Source: Papaver somniferum | Taxonomy: Eukaryota; Streptophyta; Magnoliopsida; Ranunculales; Papaveraceae | Reading direction: 5' to 3' | Assembly: GCF_003573695.1 (NCBI RefSeq) | Contig: NC_039368.1 | Coordinates: 81,110,374 to 81,174,373 of the forward strand | Length of the DNA stretch: 64,000 nt | Shown here: positions 11,631 through 21,564 of the stretch, one piece after another | Numbering within the stretch: position 1 is the first letter of the stretch | How the letters are laid out: every line of letters begins with the position of its first letter | Notes under the pieces: generated by a model | What the model was told of the DNA's origin: nothing | Database searches by the model: none | The model's input: the letters and a program-made list of their open reading frames with translations, nothing else | Program-made: the position numbers and the translations under genes

Positions 11631-12493
11631 CCTTCCTTACTTTTGCTGCAGCTGCTGTTGTTTCTCTTGCACTTCCCTTGCAGCTGTCTGCTACACTGCT
11701 GCTGTGCATTGCTTCTGTTAGCCCAAGGTCCAAAAGACCAGGTTTAATCCCAAGCTCAGTTCACTACACTGAGCCCAAGCCTAAGTTCAAGGCAAAGCCT
11801 AGTTCACTGCTAGGACAAAAGGTCAAGCCCAGTCCATTATAACTGTTAGTTCAAAAACTCTGAGCCCAAAGCATCAGTTCACATTACAGAGCCCAATTCA
11901 TTCAAAGGGCAATCAAACCCATTAGTACTCAAAGCCCAATTTAAGCCAAAAGGCTTCATAGCCCAATAGCAATTTAGGAACCCAATTAGCTAGAAACACT
12001 CCAAACACACCCGATCTCTGTGGATCGACCCGTACTTGCACGAGCTACAACTGACGACCGTGCACTTGCGGTATTACTGTAGGCTCCCGTTTTTATTGCG
12101 CTTAATTTTATACATATCTCCGGGCCCACCAAGTTTTTGGCCGGGGATAATTTTTAGGACCTTTTAAAAGCCTACCACGCGTTTAGTGCTGAGACTGCTT
12201 TACTTCGACAAGGTATCTCTATAGAGGATATCTTACTTTTTCTTACTTCCTCTTTAGGGGAGCTATCACTCCGAGGATCCGAGTATTGACATATGCATAG
12301 TTATGTCTTGCCTTGTCTCATCGTCAATCCTGGCGGAGGGTGTCTATTCTAACCCAATTATACTAATCAAACTTAATTTTATAGAAAAAAAGTTACTTTC
12401 ATCGATTAGTTAGGTTTATAATACCTTTGATCAGGTATAGAACATGGTGGGCCATGGCCCGTTCCTTTCTTCTCCTGAGTAATCACCATTCTC

Positions 12494-13455
12494 TTATGGG
12501 TAATACTTTTTTAGGTACATTGCATTCCAAGGGTGTTGTAACACTTCATCCTTCGTGGTTCTTAGATAATAAGACCCCTTTCCTGCTATGTCGTGTATGA
12601 TGTAGGGTCCGTCCCATGTAGGATCTAGTTTGACCCACTCTTTGTTCCTTTGATATGGTGGTATCTGACGCGGTATGTATTCCTCAACCACAAAGTTTCT
12701 AGGGATAAACTTTTTGTTGTATTCCCGAGCTAGCCTTCGCTGGTAGTTCACCATATTTTGTAAAGTCACTTCCCGTATTTCTTCGAGATCATCCAGCTTT
12801 TCTAACATCAAGTCTGTTGTTAGGTTCTTCTCCCATGCTTTCGTTTTTGTTGTTGGAAGTATTATCTCCGTTGGGATGACTGCTTCGGATTCGTAGGTTA
12901 TTAAGAACGGAGTTTCTCCCGTGGCTGACCTTCTTGTAGTTCGATAGGACCACAAGACATTGTGAAGTTGTTCGCACCATCTCTTCTTGTATGCTCCTCG
13001 CTTCTTTTTCAAGTTCATTGCTATGGTTTTGTTAGTCGCCTCTGCTTGTCCGTTGCTCTTAGGATATATAGGAGTAGACTTGTTCTTCTGAATGTTGAAG
13101 GTATCGAACAACATATCGATGTTCTTTCCTTGCAGCTGTTTTCCATTGTCAGAAACTATGGCAGCTGGTATTCCGAACCTGCATATAATTTGTTAAAACA
13201 AGAATTTGAAGACATCCTTGTCTCTAATCCTTGCCAAAGTCTTGGCCTCCACCCATTTGGTGAAGTAATCCGTAGCCACGATAAGATATTTCCTATTTTT
13301 GTTCCCTCTATCAGAGGTCCAACAATATCAACCCCCCACTTGGCAAATGGCCAAGGGATGATAACTGAGTTAAGCTCCGTTGATGGTTCCTTGATCTTTT
13401 TGGCGAAGCGCTGGCACCTTTGGCACCGTTTAGACACGTTTTTTTGCATCTTCAT
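12494..13455 (-). pseudogene. Ty3/gypsy (Tat-like) integrase, frameshifted
   Basis: Right to left, 13455-13156 begins with a Cys-pair zinc region (CQRCQRFAKK) and WGVDIVGPL, which contains the first catalytic Asp. A frame change then hides the DYFTKWVEA-like stretch, which is readable in another frame, as is SDNGKQ with the second Asp. 13114-12494 continues from LFDTFNIQ through NGQAEATNK, which holds the catalytic Glu, to RRSATGETPF and the C-terminal WDGPYIIHDIAGKGSYYL. All three acidic residues of the DDE core are still recognisable, but at least one frameshift breaks the enzyme. It would insert the element's cDNA into the host genome. The downstream antisense ORF supports Tat lineage. Confidence 0.8.
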
Positions 13456-13950
13456 CCATACTTAGCTAGTAGTACCCTTGCATTTTGGCTTTAACTGCCA
13501 AGGATCTTCTCCCGCTGTGGTTTCTGGCATCTCCGCTGTGTATGTCATGAAGTATCCTCCTTCATTTGGTTCGTGAGAGGCACCGTAACAGAGGTCCTAT
13601 AAATGACCTTTTATACAGTATACCATCACGTAGGCTATACATTGCTGCCTTTGATTCGATCTTCCTGGATTCCTTGACGTCAGCTGGTAATATACCTTTG
13701 CTAAGGTAATCTTAGATTGGAATTCTCCAATCATGTTCTGCCTCGTTTCCACTGTCCTCTTCTGGCATAGATTGGTCTTAGTCATATTCCTTTGTTTCCT
13801 CCTTTGATTCTTCTTTTTCTTGGCGTGTTTCTTCCGCCTCTCTCATGGCCCTTGTTTGGACAGCCAAAGTCTCCTTGATGCCTGAGAGAGGTCCTTCTAT
13901 CGAAGGTTCATATATCCTCCCTATTTGTATTGTTGTGGTGTTCTTATCCC

Positions 13951-14230
13951 TTAGCATTGAAGATATGATGCCAGGGAATCCGCGTGCCTATTGTCTTTTC
14001 GGCAGACGTGTCTGAATGTCACGTTGATAATTTTGGACGCATGCTCCTGGGATAACATCAGATACGAAGATAGTACTGGATCCAAAGTTTGATATTTTAG
14101 CTCGATTTTTCTAATGACTAGATGAGAGTCACTAGTTAACCGAACATCTGATAAGCCTATCTCCCGTGCCAAGCGTAGACCATGTATAACTGCTTCGTAT
14201 TATGTGATGTTGTTGGTGTATTGTTCGAAT
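13951..14230 (-). pseudogene. Archaeal-type RNase H fragment of the Tat element
   Basis: On the minus strand a broken NNI-x-YEAVIHGLRLAREIG motif (stop at x) is followed by LTSDSHLVIRKIELKYQ, and the fragment ends RKDNRHADSLASYLQC. This is the pattern of the second, archaeal-like RNase H domain typical of Tat elements. Between it and the integrase (13456-13950) lies unalignable linker with stops. The upstream RT is absent because copia sequence starts near 14245. Confidence 0.7.
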
Positions 14231-14244
14231 TCTAACCCGAATGC

Positions 14245-14660
14245 GTAAATTAGTCGATTGACACTTGAACATTGGTCTTTTGTACCGTTCAAGTTGTTTC
14301 ACATAATAATCAGGCTCGCGGATTTCTATCTGTTTGATTTGCTGATTACATTGTGAAATAGGGATATAAAACTCTTTGATATACTTTTCTATAGATTGAG
14401 TCTAACTGTCTAATTAATTCTCTTGAAAGTATATTTTAGTTAGTCCATACAGATTGCTAAGAGAAATATTGGATGAGGTTGTTCGACCCCCGCTTTTTCA
14501 ATTGATCTTATAGTAAATCGGTTTCGGACCGTAACTATTATCAAGTGAATATCAAGTTGTCGTATTGTCTCGACTTTTTCCATAAACGATCACACTTGGT
14601 ATCAGACTTATAGGTTGAAACAAAAAGATTGTGGTGTATTTGGGAACCCTCGTCTTTTCA
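14245..14660 (+). repeat. Copia LTR 3' ends, two in a row
   Basis: Bases 14245-14503 match the end of the solo LTR at 44560-44834 (shared words CTCGC-AATTTCTAT, CTTTGATATACTTTTCT, TTAGTCCATACA, CCCCGCTTTTTCA). A second, shorter LTR-end-like segment finishes CGTCTTTTCA at 14660, directly before the primer site. Two element ends therefore appear to be stacked here. Confidence 0.7.
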
Positions 14661-14662
14661 AT

Positions 14663-14674
14663 TGGTATCAGAGC
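14663..14674 (+). other. Primer binding site for initiator tRNA-Met
   Basis: TGGTATCAGAGC, the standard plant copia primer site complementary to the 3' end of tRNA-iMet, lies two bases after the LTR end CTTTTCA. This fixes the plus-strand direction of the element. Confidence 0.85.
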
Positions 14675-14689
14675 AGGCAAACATGAAAA

Positions 14690-15957
14690 TATCTAACAAT
14701 CTATGTTTGGTGCGATCCAACCTATAAATCATGGGTCAAGCAAAGACTAAGCGAATGCGGAAAAAGTCAAAAGACTCAATTAACGTGCTACGGGATATGT
14801 GCTCAAAATAAAATTTCTCATCAAGTTCATGTTGCTCATTTGAAGATATCCCTGACAAGATATTACTGAGCTCTATGCTTGAAATTCCTGGAGGACGGTC
14901 AAGTATAAAAACCTCTGAACTGGAAGAGTTGAGCAGAAAATTTAATCATTGCTCTAATGAACTCCTTCAGCACTTGAACGTGAATAATTTGTAACTACCA
15001 TGTATGAAAATCTTTGTAAGGAGCATGATTCGTTGAAAGAAAATCTCTCTAAACAAGTATTATATCTCGAAGAAAGAGTAAGTGTTGAACTTTATCGGGC
15101 AGAAAATGCTGAGAAAGAAAGGGATGTAAGTCTCAAAAGATTCGTCTCTTGGAGAAAGAACTTAATGATTCTAATGTAAGATCTAATTCTCAACAATAGT
15201 ACTGCTGCAAAGAGAAAGGGAGTACTTTTATATCCCATATAAAGTACTTAGAAGACAATATTAACTCTGCTCTTGATAAGAATAAATCATTGGAAGAAAA
15301 AATCTCTAAGTTGAAAAAACTTAATGATAGCACAAATCATTTATCTTCTTTGTTGGAAATAGGAAGAAGTCATGGTGATACACATGGCTTGGGATATGAA
15401 GGTTGTAATACCTCAATTTATAAAAAAGAGATAAAATTTGTCAAATATTCTAGTCTCTCTACACAAACGGAGGCCACTAATGTTAATGATACTCTTTGTA
15501 TCTGTGGAGAAACTAATGATGACAAACCAACAATTGATGATCAATCAAATCAGGAACTAAAGAAAATCTCTTTCGCAAAAGAGAATAAATCAAAGCCTCC
15601 AAAAGTGCAGAAAAAGGAAAGGGTCGTCTCAAGAACATCCACATAAAGGTAACAACAAAAATTATAATATTAAACATTGTTATTATTGTGGTAATAAAGA
15701 TCATTCGCAAAGAATATGTAGGATTCGTAGAATGCAAAATGCTCTTCGGTTTGTATCAAAGGAATTGGCAAAAGCTTCAGTTCATACGAAGAATTTTGAC
15801 CCCTATTTCTCAACAAACAGACAAAGGAACTACTACGCTGGTCCATGGTCTGTTCATTATGCTTTAAAGTCACTTAAAAAGGGTATAAGAAAAATGACTT
15901 TAAAAGAGCAAGATTTGCTTCTTATCCTTAGAAGGAACAAATCCGGAAACAATTTTT
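14690..15957 (+). pseudogene. Copia gag remnant with coiled coil and CCHC zinc knuckle
   Basis: The frame begins soon after the primer site with a Lys-rich stretch (QAKTKRMRKKSKDSINVL), then stops. Further pieces give a heptad-rich coiled coil (YENLCKEHDSLKENLSKQ; NKSLEEKISKLKKLNDSTNH, 15290 onward). Near 15680-15720 a CX2CX4HX4C knuckle reads CYYCGNKDHSQRIC, the nucleic-acid binding motif of retroelement gag. The tail runs to a stop at about 15957. Several stops and frame changes make it non-functional. No protease follows. Confidence 0.7.
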
Positions 15958-17340
15958 GAATATGATGATATATCATATCTCAATAAATGGAAGAGGAAAA
16001 ACAGACAAAAATAATGCACAGTTACTTAAAACAAATTTCTTCTTACCCAAGCACTATTTTGGGTTTTAGAGATTTGTTTGAACAATATGGGTAATCCTGT
16101 TTGTACCCTCTTAATAAAGATTTCCGAAAAATCTACAATTAATTTGAATAAAGAATGCTATAAAGTCTCTTTTTATAAGAAGTCAAAGTCTTATAAGAAT
16201 CCAACTTCTGGTCGGATCTTTCATGATTTCCTCGGAAGAACTATGAAAGACCTAAAGAATGTTATATCAAATATGATATACTATTGTAGATTTTAAGATC
16301 TTTTAACTAATTCTTTTCACTAAGAATGAGAAAGTTTACATTGAATTTGTTGGAGAATACTGTGTTCAACAAGTACAAGGTATTCTGAATACCTCTAATA
16401 AGGGAAGATTCGAGCTCTGTTCTGAATTATGCTCATATCAGATTATGCCTTCCCTTACGGAAGGTAGGGCAACAAATCTTTGTGAAGGAGTTCTTGAGCT
16501 AATTGGAAGAAAATAACTACTGAAAGAACTATCCCCAATTGCCCACAAATAAATAATTTTCATGTTGTATGTTGGGCCTATATAGATTTCCATGACTGCC
16601 AATATGGAAACTTTTAAAGAAAACCTTGATGAAGTCATGAAGACCGAGAAAAACAAAAATGAATAAGATCTAATCAGAAAAATAGACATCAATGTATTGA
16701 TTTATCTCGATATTTTTGTGTAAGGTCTATTTTGAATAAAACTATCACTATTATTATTTATGAATAAAATTATTATTTTATAAATTTTGTGTGATAGTTT
16801 CTGATTACGTAGCCTGTGAATGAATGTCTATATTTTTTCTATGTGTTTTCGGTTTATGAGATGACTTATTTCGGTTTTTATTAACCTTAATATTTGAACT
16901 CATATGGTGTAACCCTTATGATTTATGTGGTTGTTTGATTTAGCGGGATTAAGTTCTAGCCCATGTTGGTAGTCTTTATCAAAGGATCATAAGGTTTTAC
17001 AATTGAAACTCATATGTGAAAAGTCACAATATGTCGAATCAATTTGTGTTCACATGAGTTGTGTTTAGCATAACATATATGTTTCAGGTTTTCAACTTTT
17101 TCTATTGGTACGCATTAGTTAAAACCGATTCAAACTTTCTCTGGTAAAGGTTGCTTTTGTTGTTGTTCTTTTGTTCTTGCGGGAGTACGACAACAAACTG
17201 AGGGAGAGTTCTTATTTTAACTTGCACTTAATGATATATCTTTATAGGAAGATGTGTCTGCGAAAATTGAGGTAGCGAGTTTATTTGTTAGATAATCATT
17301 TTCCCATTTAAGAAAAGCCTATTTATATTGCATATATTTT
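15958..17340 (+). other. Non-coding interior of the deleted copia element
   Basis: No pol motif was found. Short open frames (16078-16296 +, 16438-16692 -) match nothing recognised. The stretch is AT-rich and lies where protease, integrase and RT would be expected, so it is taken as deletion-scarred or element-specific spacer. Confidence 0.5.
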
Positions 17341-17690
17341 TCCTTTGCTTAACAAGATTTCGGTACAATTGATATATTTTGTATGTATTGTTTATGTGAT
17401 TCAATTGTTGCCGGTCAAGAAAAACTGAGTCAATTTATTTGGCTTATTGTTTGGTGTCTTCTTTATTGTTGGGTATCAAGTGTTTTTGCTTAACAAAATT
17501 CGGTGCAACTGCGGTGGTGTAATGTTTATATTTGTTCAATTGCTTCCGGTTAAGAAAATAATTGTGCAAATCAATTTATTTTGCTTTGTATCTATTGTTT
17601 GAGGCTTAAAAAAAATACAGGATCATTTGTTTAGTCCAATTGGTTCCGGATAAGAGAAACTAAGTTAATTATGATATTAGTTAGACTTAT
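17340..17690 (+). repeat. Divergent tandem repeats of ~120 bp in the copia element
   Basis: The series GCTTAACAAGATTTCGG...CAATTGTTGCCGGTCAAGAAAA is followed by GCTTAACAAAATTCGGTGCA...CAATTGCTTCCGGTTAAGAAAA and then by CCAATTGGTTCCGGATAAGAGAAA. These are three degenerating copies of one unit between the gag remnant and the 3' LTR. Confidence 0.7.
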
Positions 17691-18341
17691 AAATTGGAGG
17701 ATTCGGTTATTCAAGTCTAATTGAATGTCTTGACAAGATAAACTAGTTGACTAACCTAGTGTTTGTCTTGTATAAAAGGAAAGGTCTAAGTTATTGTCCG
17801 AATAATTAGAGCCTGATGAGAAAAATAAAGTTAATTCTGATCTTTATTTTGGTCTTATCGAAACAAGCGATTGTGCATATGCAATCAGTTCAACAAGGGA
17901 ATTAAGATTCTTAGTCAATTTGTTGGACTATTAGGGAAAATTACTTCGGGCAATTGTTTCCTTGATAACATATTGAAACTAAATTACTTTTGTAGTTTCA
18001 GTTTTAATATTGGTTATCTAAATTGGAATGTGAAACCTTCGTGTTTAACTCTTATAGGTTGTATACAAGTCTTATACATTTGTAAGATCCTTTCGGTTTG
18101 TCCTTTATTTGCTCTAAGCTTTGTCAGTTTGTGACAAAAGGGGGAGAAATATATGGAGTAAACAAGTGATTTTTAATCACTAAGAAAGGACAATTGTGCT
18201 TAAAAGTCATATTTAACGAAAGAGTAAAGTATTGACTAAGGGGGAGAAACATATCATATTGATGTGTAATAATTCTTACTACAAAAGGGGAATAACAAAG
18301 ATGTTCAGATTGAATATTTAACTATCTTGACTTTGGGGGGG

Positions 18342-18400
18342 NNNNNNNNNNNNNNNNNNNNNNNNNNNNNNNNNNNNNNNNNNNNNNNNNNNNNNNNNNN
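18342..18400. other. Assembly gap of 59 N bases in a G-rich run
   Basis: Ns run from 18342 to 18400, preceded by CTTTGGGGGGG and followed by GGGGGTGTGGGTGTGG. The true length and content of this G-rich stretch are unknown. Confidence 0.95.
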
Positions 18401-18578
18401 GGGGGTGTGGGTGTGGTGTAAAAGATTTTGTTATTCAAATGTCAACAACGACATTTATTGATTGAATATATGCAGGTTATTGTGCTGTTAAAACTTGGAA
18501 TCAAGAGTATGAAGAATGAGTTATTTTGTAATTTATTTAGCTCCATATGTAATAAGAGTTTTTGTCACTAAAATTGAC

Positions 18579-18592
18579 AAAGGGGGAGATTA
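18579..18592 (+). other. Polypurine tract of the copia element
   Basis: GACAAAGGGGGAGA lies immediately upstream of an LTR-start-like sequence (TTAGAGCATAGCTCGG). This is the expected position and composition of a plus-strand primer. Confidence 0.65.
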
Positions 18593-19073
18593 TTAGAGCA
18601 TAGCTCGGTTGAACTCACCAAGCGTTGGTATGCCAAGTTTGGTTGTCATATTTTTGTATCAAAACTCATCTAAAGTCGCTTGATTAAATACTAGAGTCAA
18701 CTTCGTTTGGGTTAGACTAGAAAGTCTAGAAATGTTGAGACATACAAGTATTACTCCGAAGACCTAAAGAATGTGAAGAAGTAACGAACTAGAACGACGA
18801 TGTCATATCTAAGCCCATACACATAATCATCCCCACACTAGAAATGAAAAATTAGGTATTTATAAACCATGGATGTTTCTTCTTCTCATTCTTCAGGTCT
18901 TCGGAGTAATACTTGTATGTCTCAACATTCCTAGACTTTCTAGTCTAACCTGAACGAATTTGACTCTAGTATTTTATCAAACGATTCTAGATGAGTTTTG
19001 ATACTAAAATATGACAACCAAACTTGACATACCAATGCTTGGTAAGTTCAACCGAGCTATGCTCTAACAAATT
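18592..19073. repeat. Large palindrome made of two inverted copies of a copia LTR start
   Basis: GAGCATAGCTCGGTTGAAC begins the left arm. The right arm, read on the minus strand from 19069, starts with the same word. The arms match for ~185 bases each, through AAAACTCATCTA and GTCTAG to GAGACATACAAGTATTACTC and CGAAGACCT. About 100 bases separate them. The arms resemble the start of the LTRs at 19153 and 42835 (TGTTAGAG...). The ends are flanked by TTA and TAA, so it could be a Harbinger-type foldback MITE or a head-to-head LTR rearrangement. Confidence 0.85.
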
Positions 19074-19152
19074 TTATAAGTTTTACTACAAAAGCCAACA
19101 TGCCTAAATTAGCTAGGATCTTTAAGGTATCTTGCCTTAGGAATGAGGAAGA

Positions 19153-21559
19153 TGTTAGAGAATTTCTCGGTCGAACTCACAAGTGTTTCTATCTCAAGCT
19201 TGTTTTCAAATTTAGTTGATCAAAACTATATCTTGATTTTTAATCTACATTTAGTCAACTCTCGTATTAGGATAGAAGTGTGTAGTCGAGTACCATACAT
19301 CACTGCATTCTACCATTTGAAGACGAATATCAACCTAAGTTCTTAGAGAACTTCATCAACAAAAGGTAAGTGAAGACTGAACCACCTATTACTCAAGTTT
19401 TCACCTTTCTATCGCATGACTAAAGAGGACTTGACATGCACAACATAAATTTCGAGTCAAGTTTATCTTGTTAATTATTCTCGAAAAATGTTGACTAAGC
19501 TTAAGAACATTTGTTTATATTTGATGAATTTGGTTATGTAAATTTTTTGGTTTATGACCTAAATCGTGATTCAAGATTATCATTTGAAAATATCCTGGAA
19601 CAGTGATATGTGTTATTGACGTTATTCGAGAATGTTTCAAATAGATTATTAGAATTACTGTAAATATGGATACAAGATATTACACGTACTAGCTTACATA
19701 TTGGCAATTGTTATAGCTCTGGAGCTGTCGTACATGTACCCAGTACACGTACCGGTGTATCTATAGTTCGACAATGACTTTTGGTACACATACCGAGTAT
19801 GCAAACCCAAAAAATTCAGTTGACTCGTGAACTCATAATGGTACGCACTCCTAATATGCAAACCGAAAAAGATCTGTTGACTCCTGAACTCAGGATGGTA
19901 CACATACCTAATATGAAAACCGAAAAAGATCAGTTGACTTCTGAACCAGGATGGTATGCATACCTAGTATGCAAACCGAAAAAGATTTGTTGACTCCTAA
20001 ACTCGTTTTGTCTTAAAGGTATAGAAATAAGGTACACGTACCCTGACAAAATAACTCACGCACTGGACAGTAATTACACGAACCAGGTACACGTACTTAC
20101 CCAGTCGAACATTTTCATAAGCATCAGAATGATTTCAATGATATAATAGGTATTTGAATAACTCTCTAAAAATACCTCTAGACATATTTGATCACATTAT
20201 AACCTATGGTTGTGACTCAAGTTTAAAGTCTTAAAGTATTTTATGAAAATGGTTAAGCTTATAGTTCGTCTGGTTAGTTTCGACTAACCTTTCATGAACA
20301 AGTCCTTGTACATGGTTCGGTTACGGTTTATCCTAACCAGAGTGTATATTTTGTTGTGTTAATCTTAAATCAAAGATTCATTTAATGGTGGATATTGATT
20401 ACTGGATTCCAAATATATATTAACTTAAATCTAAAGCAACCTTTGATTTTGAAAGTCTATATAAGGAGAACCTCAAGCAAATGGGATCTTGGAATCCCTG
20501 ACACTTTTCTTGTATGTCTTAGTTGTAAACTAGAGTCGTCCTCTCCTTTAAACCTTTTTAGGTTTAGCAACTAAAAAGACTTCGCTTACGGATTTGTGAA
20601 GCCACGTCTGACTATCTTTATCTTGATAGTTCGTGTATCCTGATCTTGATACTGATTGTTGAGTCTCACTCCGATCAGGCGAGATAGATAGAAATCGCAG
20701 GATTCTTCGTCCCAGACTTTGTGATTCCACAGGTATATTCCTCTATAACGATTCTTTGTTGAAATTGGAGTTGGTTTTACTTATGAGGTGAATAATAATC
20801 TAGGATGCTCTTAGGGAGTCGTAAGTACCAAATTTTGAGGTTTGCTAAACCTCTTCTATTGCAAACACTTTCCTACCTCACCTTGATCTTTTAATCAAAA
20901 CGGAAATCACATATAGGCTTATCTATGGGAGGCAGATTGGTTTAAAGTCTTCAATTGAGTTGAAGTAACTCTTAGGATGTAAAGAACGTCAGCTAAGGGA
21001 ATCAATTGCGCAGAGTCTTGCGAGATTCAAGAGGAGTAAATAGAGTGACTATAACTGAATTACTGTGACGATGGATTCAGTCTCAACTACATTACATTCT
21101 GAAGTATTGATAGTAGTCTAGAGTCTATAACGGCCTAATACAGTTTGGTGTTCAAATCTGTACTAAGTCCCGGAGTTTTTCTGCAATTGTGGTTTCTTCG
21201 TTAACAAAATTTCTGGTGTCTGTATTTCCTTTTCTGCATTATATTGTTTATCTTTATAACTGAAATATCACAGGTTGTACGTAAATCAATCAAAGTAGAT
21301 ACGTCCATCGTAATTATTGAATACGACTTGATTTATCTTAAATATTGATCTTTGAGAGTCCAAGTACTCTCATGGAATAATCAGGTTCACGTACTTGTCT
21401 CTATTTACATACTGATTGTGAGAGAAAGAGATACAAAATCTTCATATAAATCCTGATTGAGATTCATTAAGTTGTAACTCTCAAAATTGTATTTAGGCTT
21501 AGTCCATACAGGTTGCCTAAGAAAAAGTTGGTGGTGTATTTTGGTACCCCCGCTTTTCA
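19153..21559 (+). mobile_element. Solo LTR of a SIRE-like copia element with 5 bp target duplication
   Basis: The LTR begins TGTTAGAG at 19153 and ends ACCCCCGCTTTTCA at 21559. It is flanked on both sides by GAAGA (19148-19152 and 21560-21564), a perfect 5 bp target site duplication, with no internal region. It was therefore left by recombination between the two LTRs of a full element. It shares its end region with 14245-14503 and 42835-44834 (AAATATCACAGGTTGTACGT, TTAGTCCATACA). The insertion site lies at the edge of the LINE remnant to the right. Confidence 0.9.
19774..20005 (+). repeat. Four-copy tandem repeat of ~57-60 bp inside the solo LTR
   Basis: Units contain GGTACACATACC-type palindromic words, then TATGCAAACCGAAAAAGATC, then GTTGACTCCTGAACTC. 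They recur four times with small differences. GTAC-centred palindromes (GGTACACGTACC-like) also occur before and after the array, at 19729-19760 and 20030-20096. Confidence 0.8.
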
Positions 21560-21564
21560 GAAGA

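Larger units (their letters stand above)
7710..12130 (+). mobile_element. Nested LTR-like block with an internal tandem duplication, followed by a decayed primer site
   Basis: The block starts TGCCAAATATTG at 7710. It appears to end ...GGGCCCACCA near 12130 and is followed by TTTTTGGCCGGGGA, which resembles a decayed tRNA-Asp-type primer site of gypsy elements. A unit beginning GCATTTAACTCATC occurs at 7745 and again at 9776. The copies are nearly identical for ~520 bases (to 8262 and 10294) and then only loosely related, with a shared GCTTGGATTAGCC word at 8937 and 10809. Each copy has a TATA-like box (GTATAAATATG near 8897, CTATAAATAGAG near 10779). No gag or pol lies between them, so this is an LTR-LTR fusion or a duplicated solo LTR. 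Target duplication was not found. Confidence 0.5.
1998..14245 (-). mobile_element. Ty3/gypsy retrotransposon, Tat-like lineage, 5'-truncated
   Basis: On the minus strand the order is archaeal-type RNase H (14230-13951), integrase (13455-12494), then a long region with an ORF in the opposite sense (3582-7330, +), then a probable 3' LTR at the left. This order, with an additional ORF antisense to pol between integrase and the 3' LTR, is the known arrangement of Tat-lineage elements such as Retand and Grande. The left LTR edge is probably the TGTTGAAC at 1998 (CA end on the minus strand). The right edge of this LTR could not be fixed. The upstream pol and 5' LTR are lost where copia sequence begins near 14245. 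A nested LTR-like block occupies 7710-12130. Confidence 0.7.
14245..18593 (+). mobile_element. SIRE/Maximus-like Ty1/copia element, internally deleted
   Basis: The parts run in order on the plus strand: LTR 3' end sequences (to 14660), a tRNA-iMet primer site (14663-14674), a decayed gag (14690-15957), a long non-coding stretch without protease, integrase or RT, divergent tandem repeats (17340-17690), an assembly gap, and a polypurine tract (18579-18592) next to LTR-start sequence. The pol genes have been deleted. Repeated GGGGGAGAAA words (18139, 18240, 18580) are typical of the region before the 3' LTR in this lineage. Confidence 0.7.

Noticed and set aside
11273..11842. 189-codon Leu/Cys/Ala-rich frame as a membrane protein
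   Set aside because: It overlaps three other frames in a CTG-rich repeat and its hydrophobicity is compositional.
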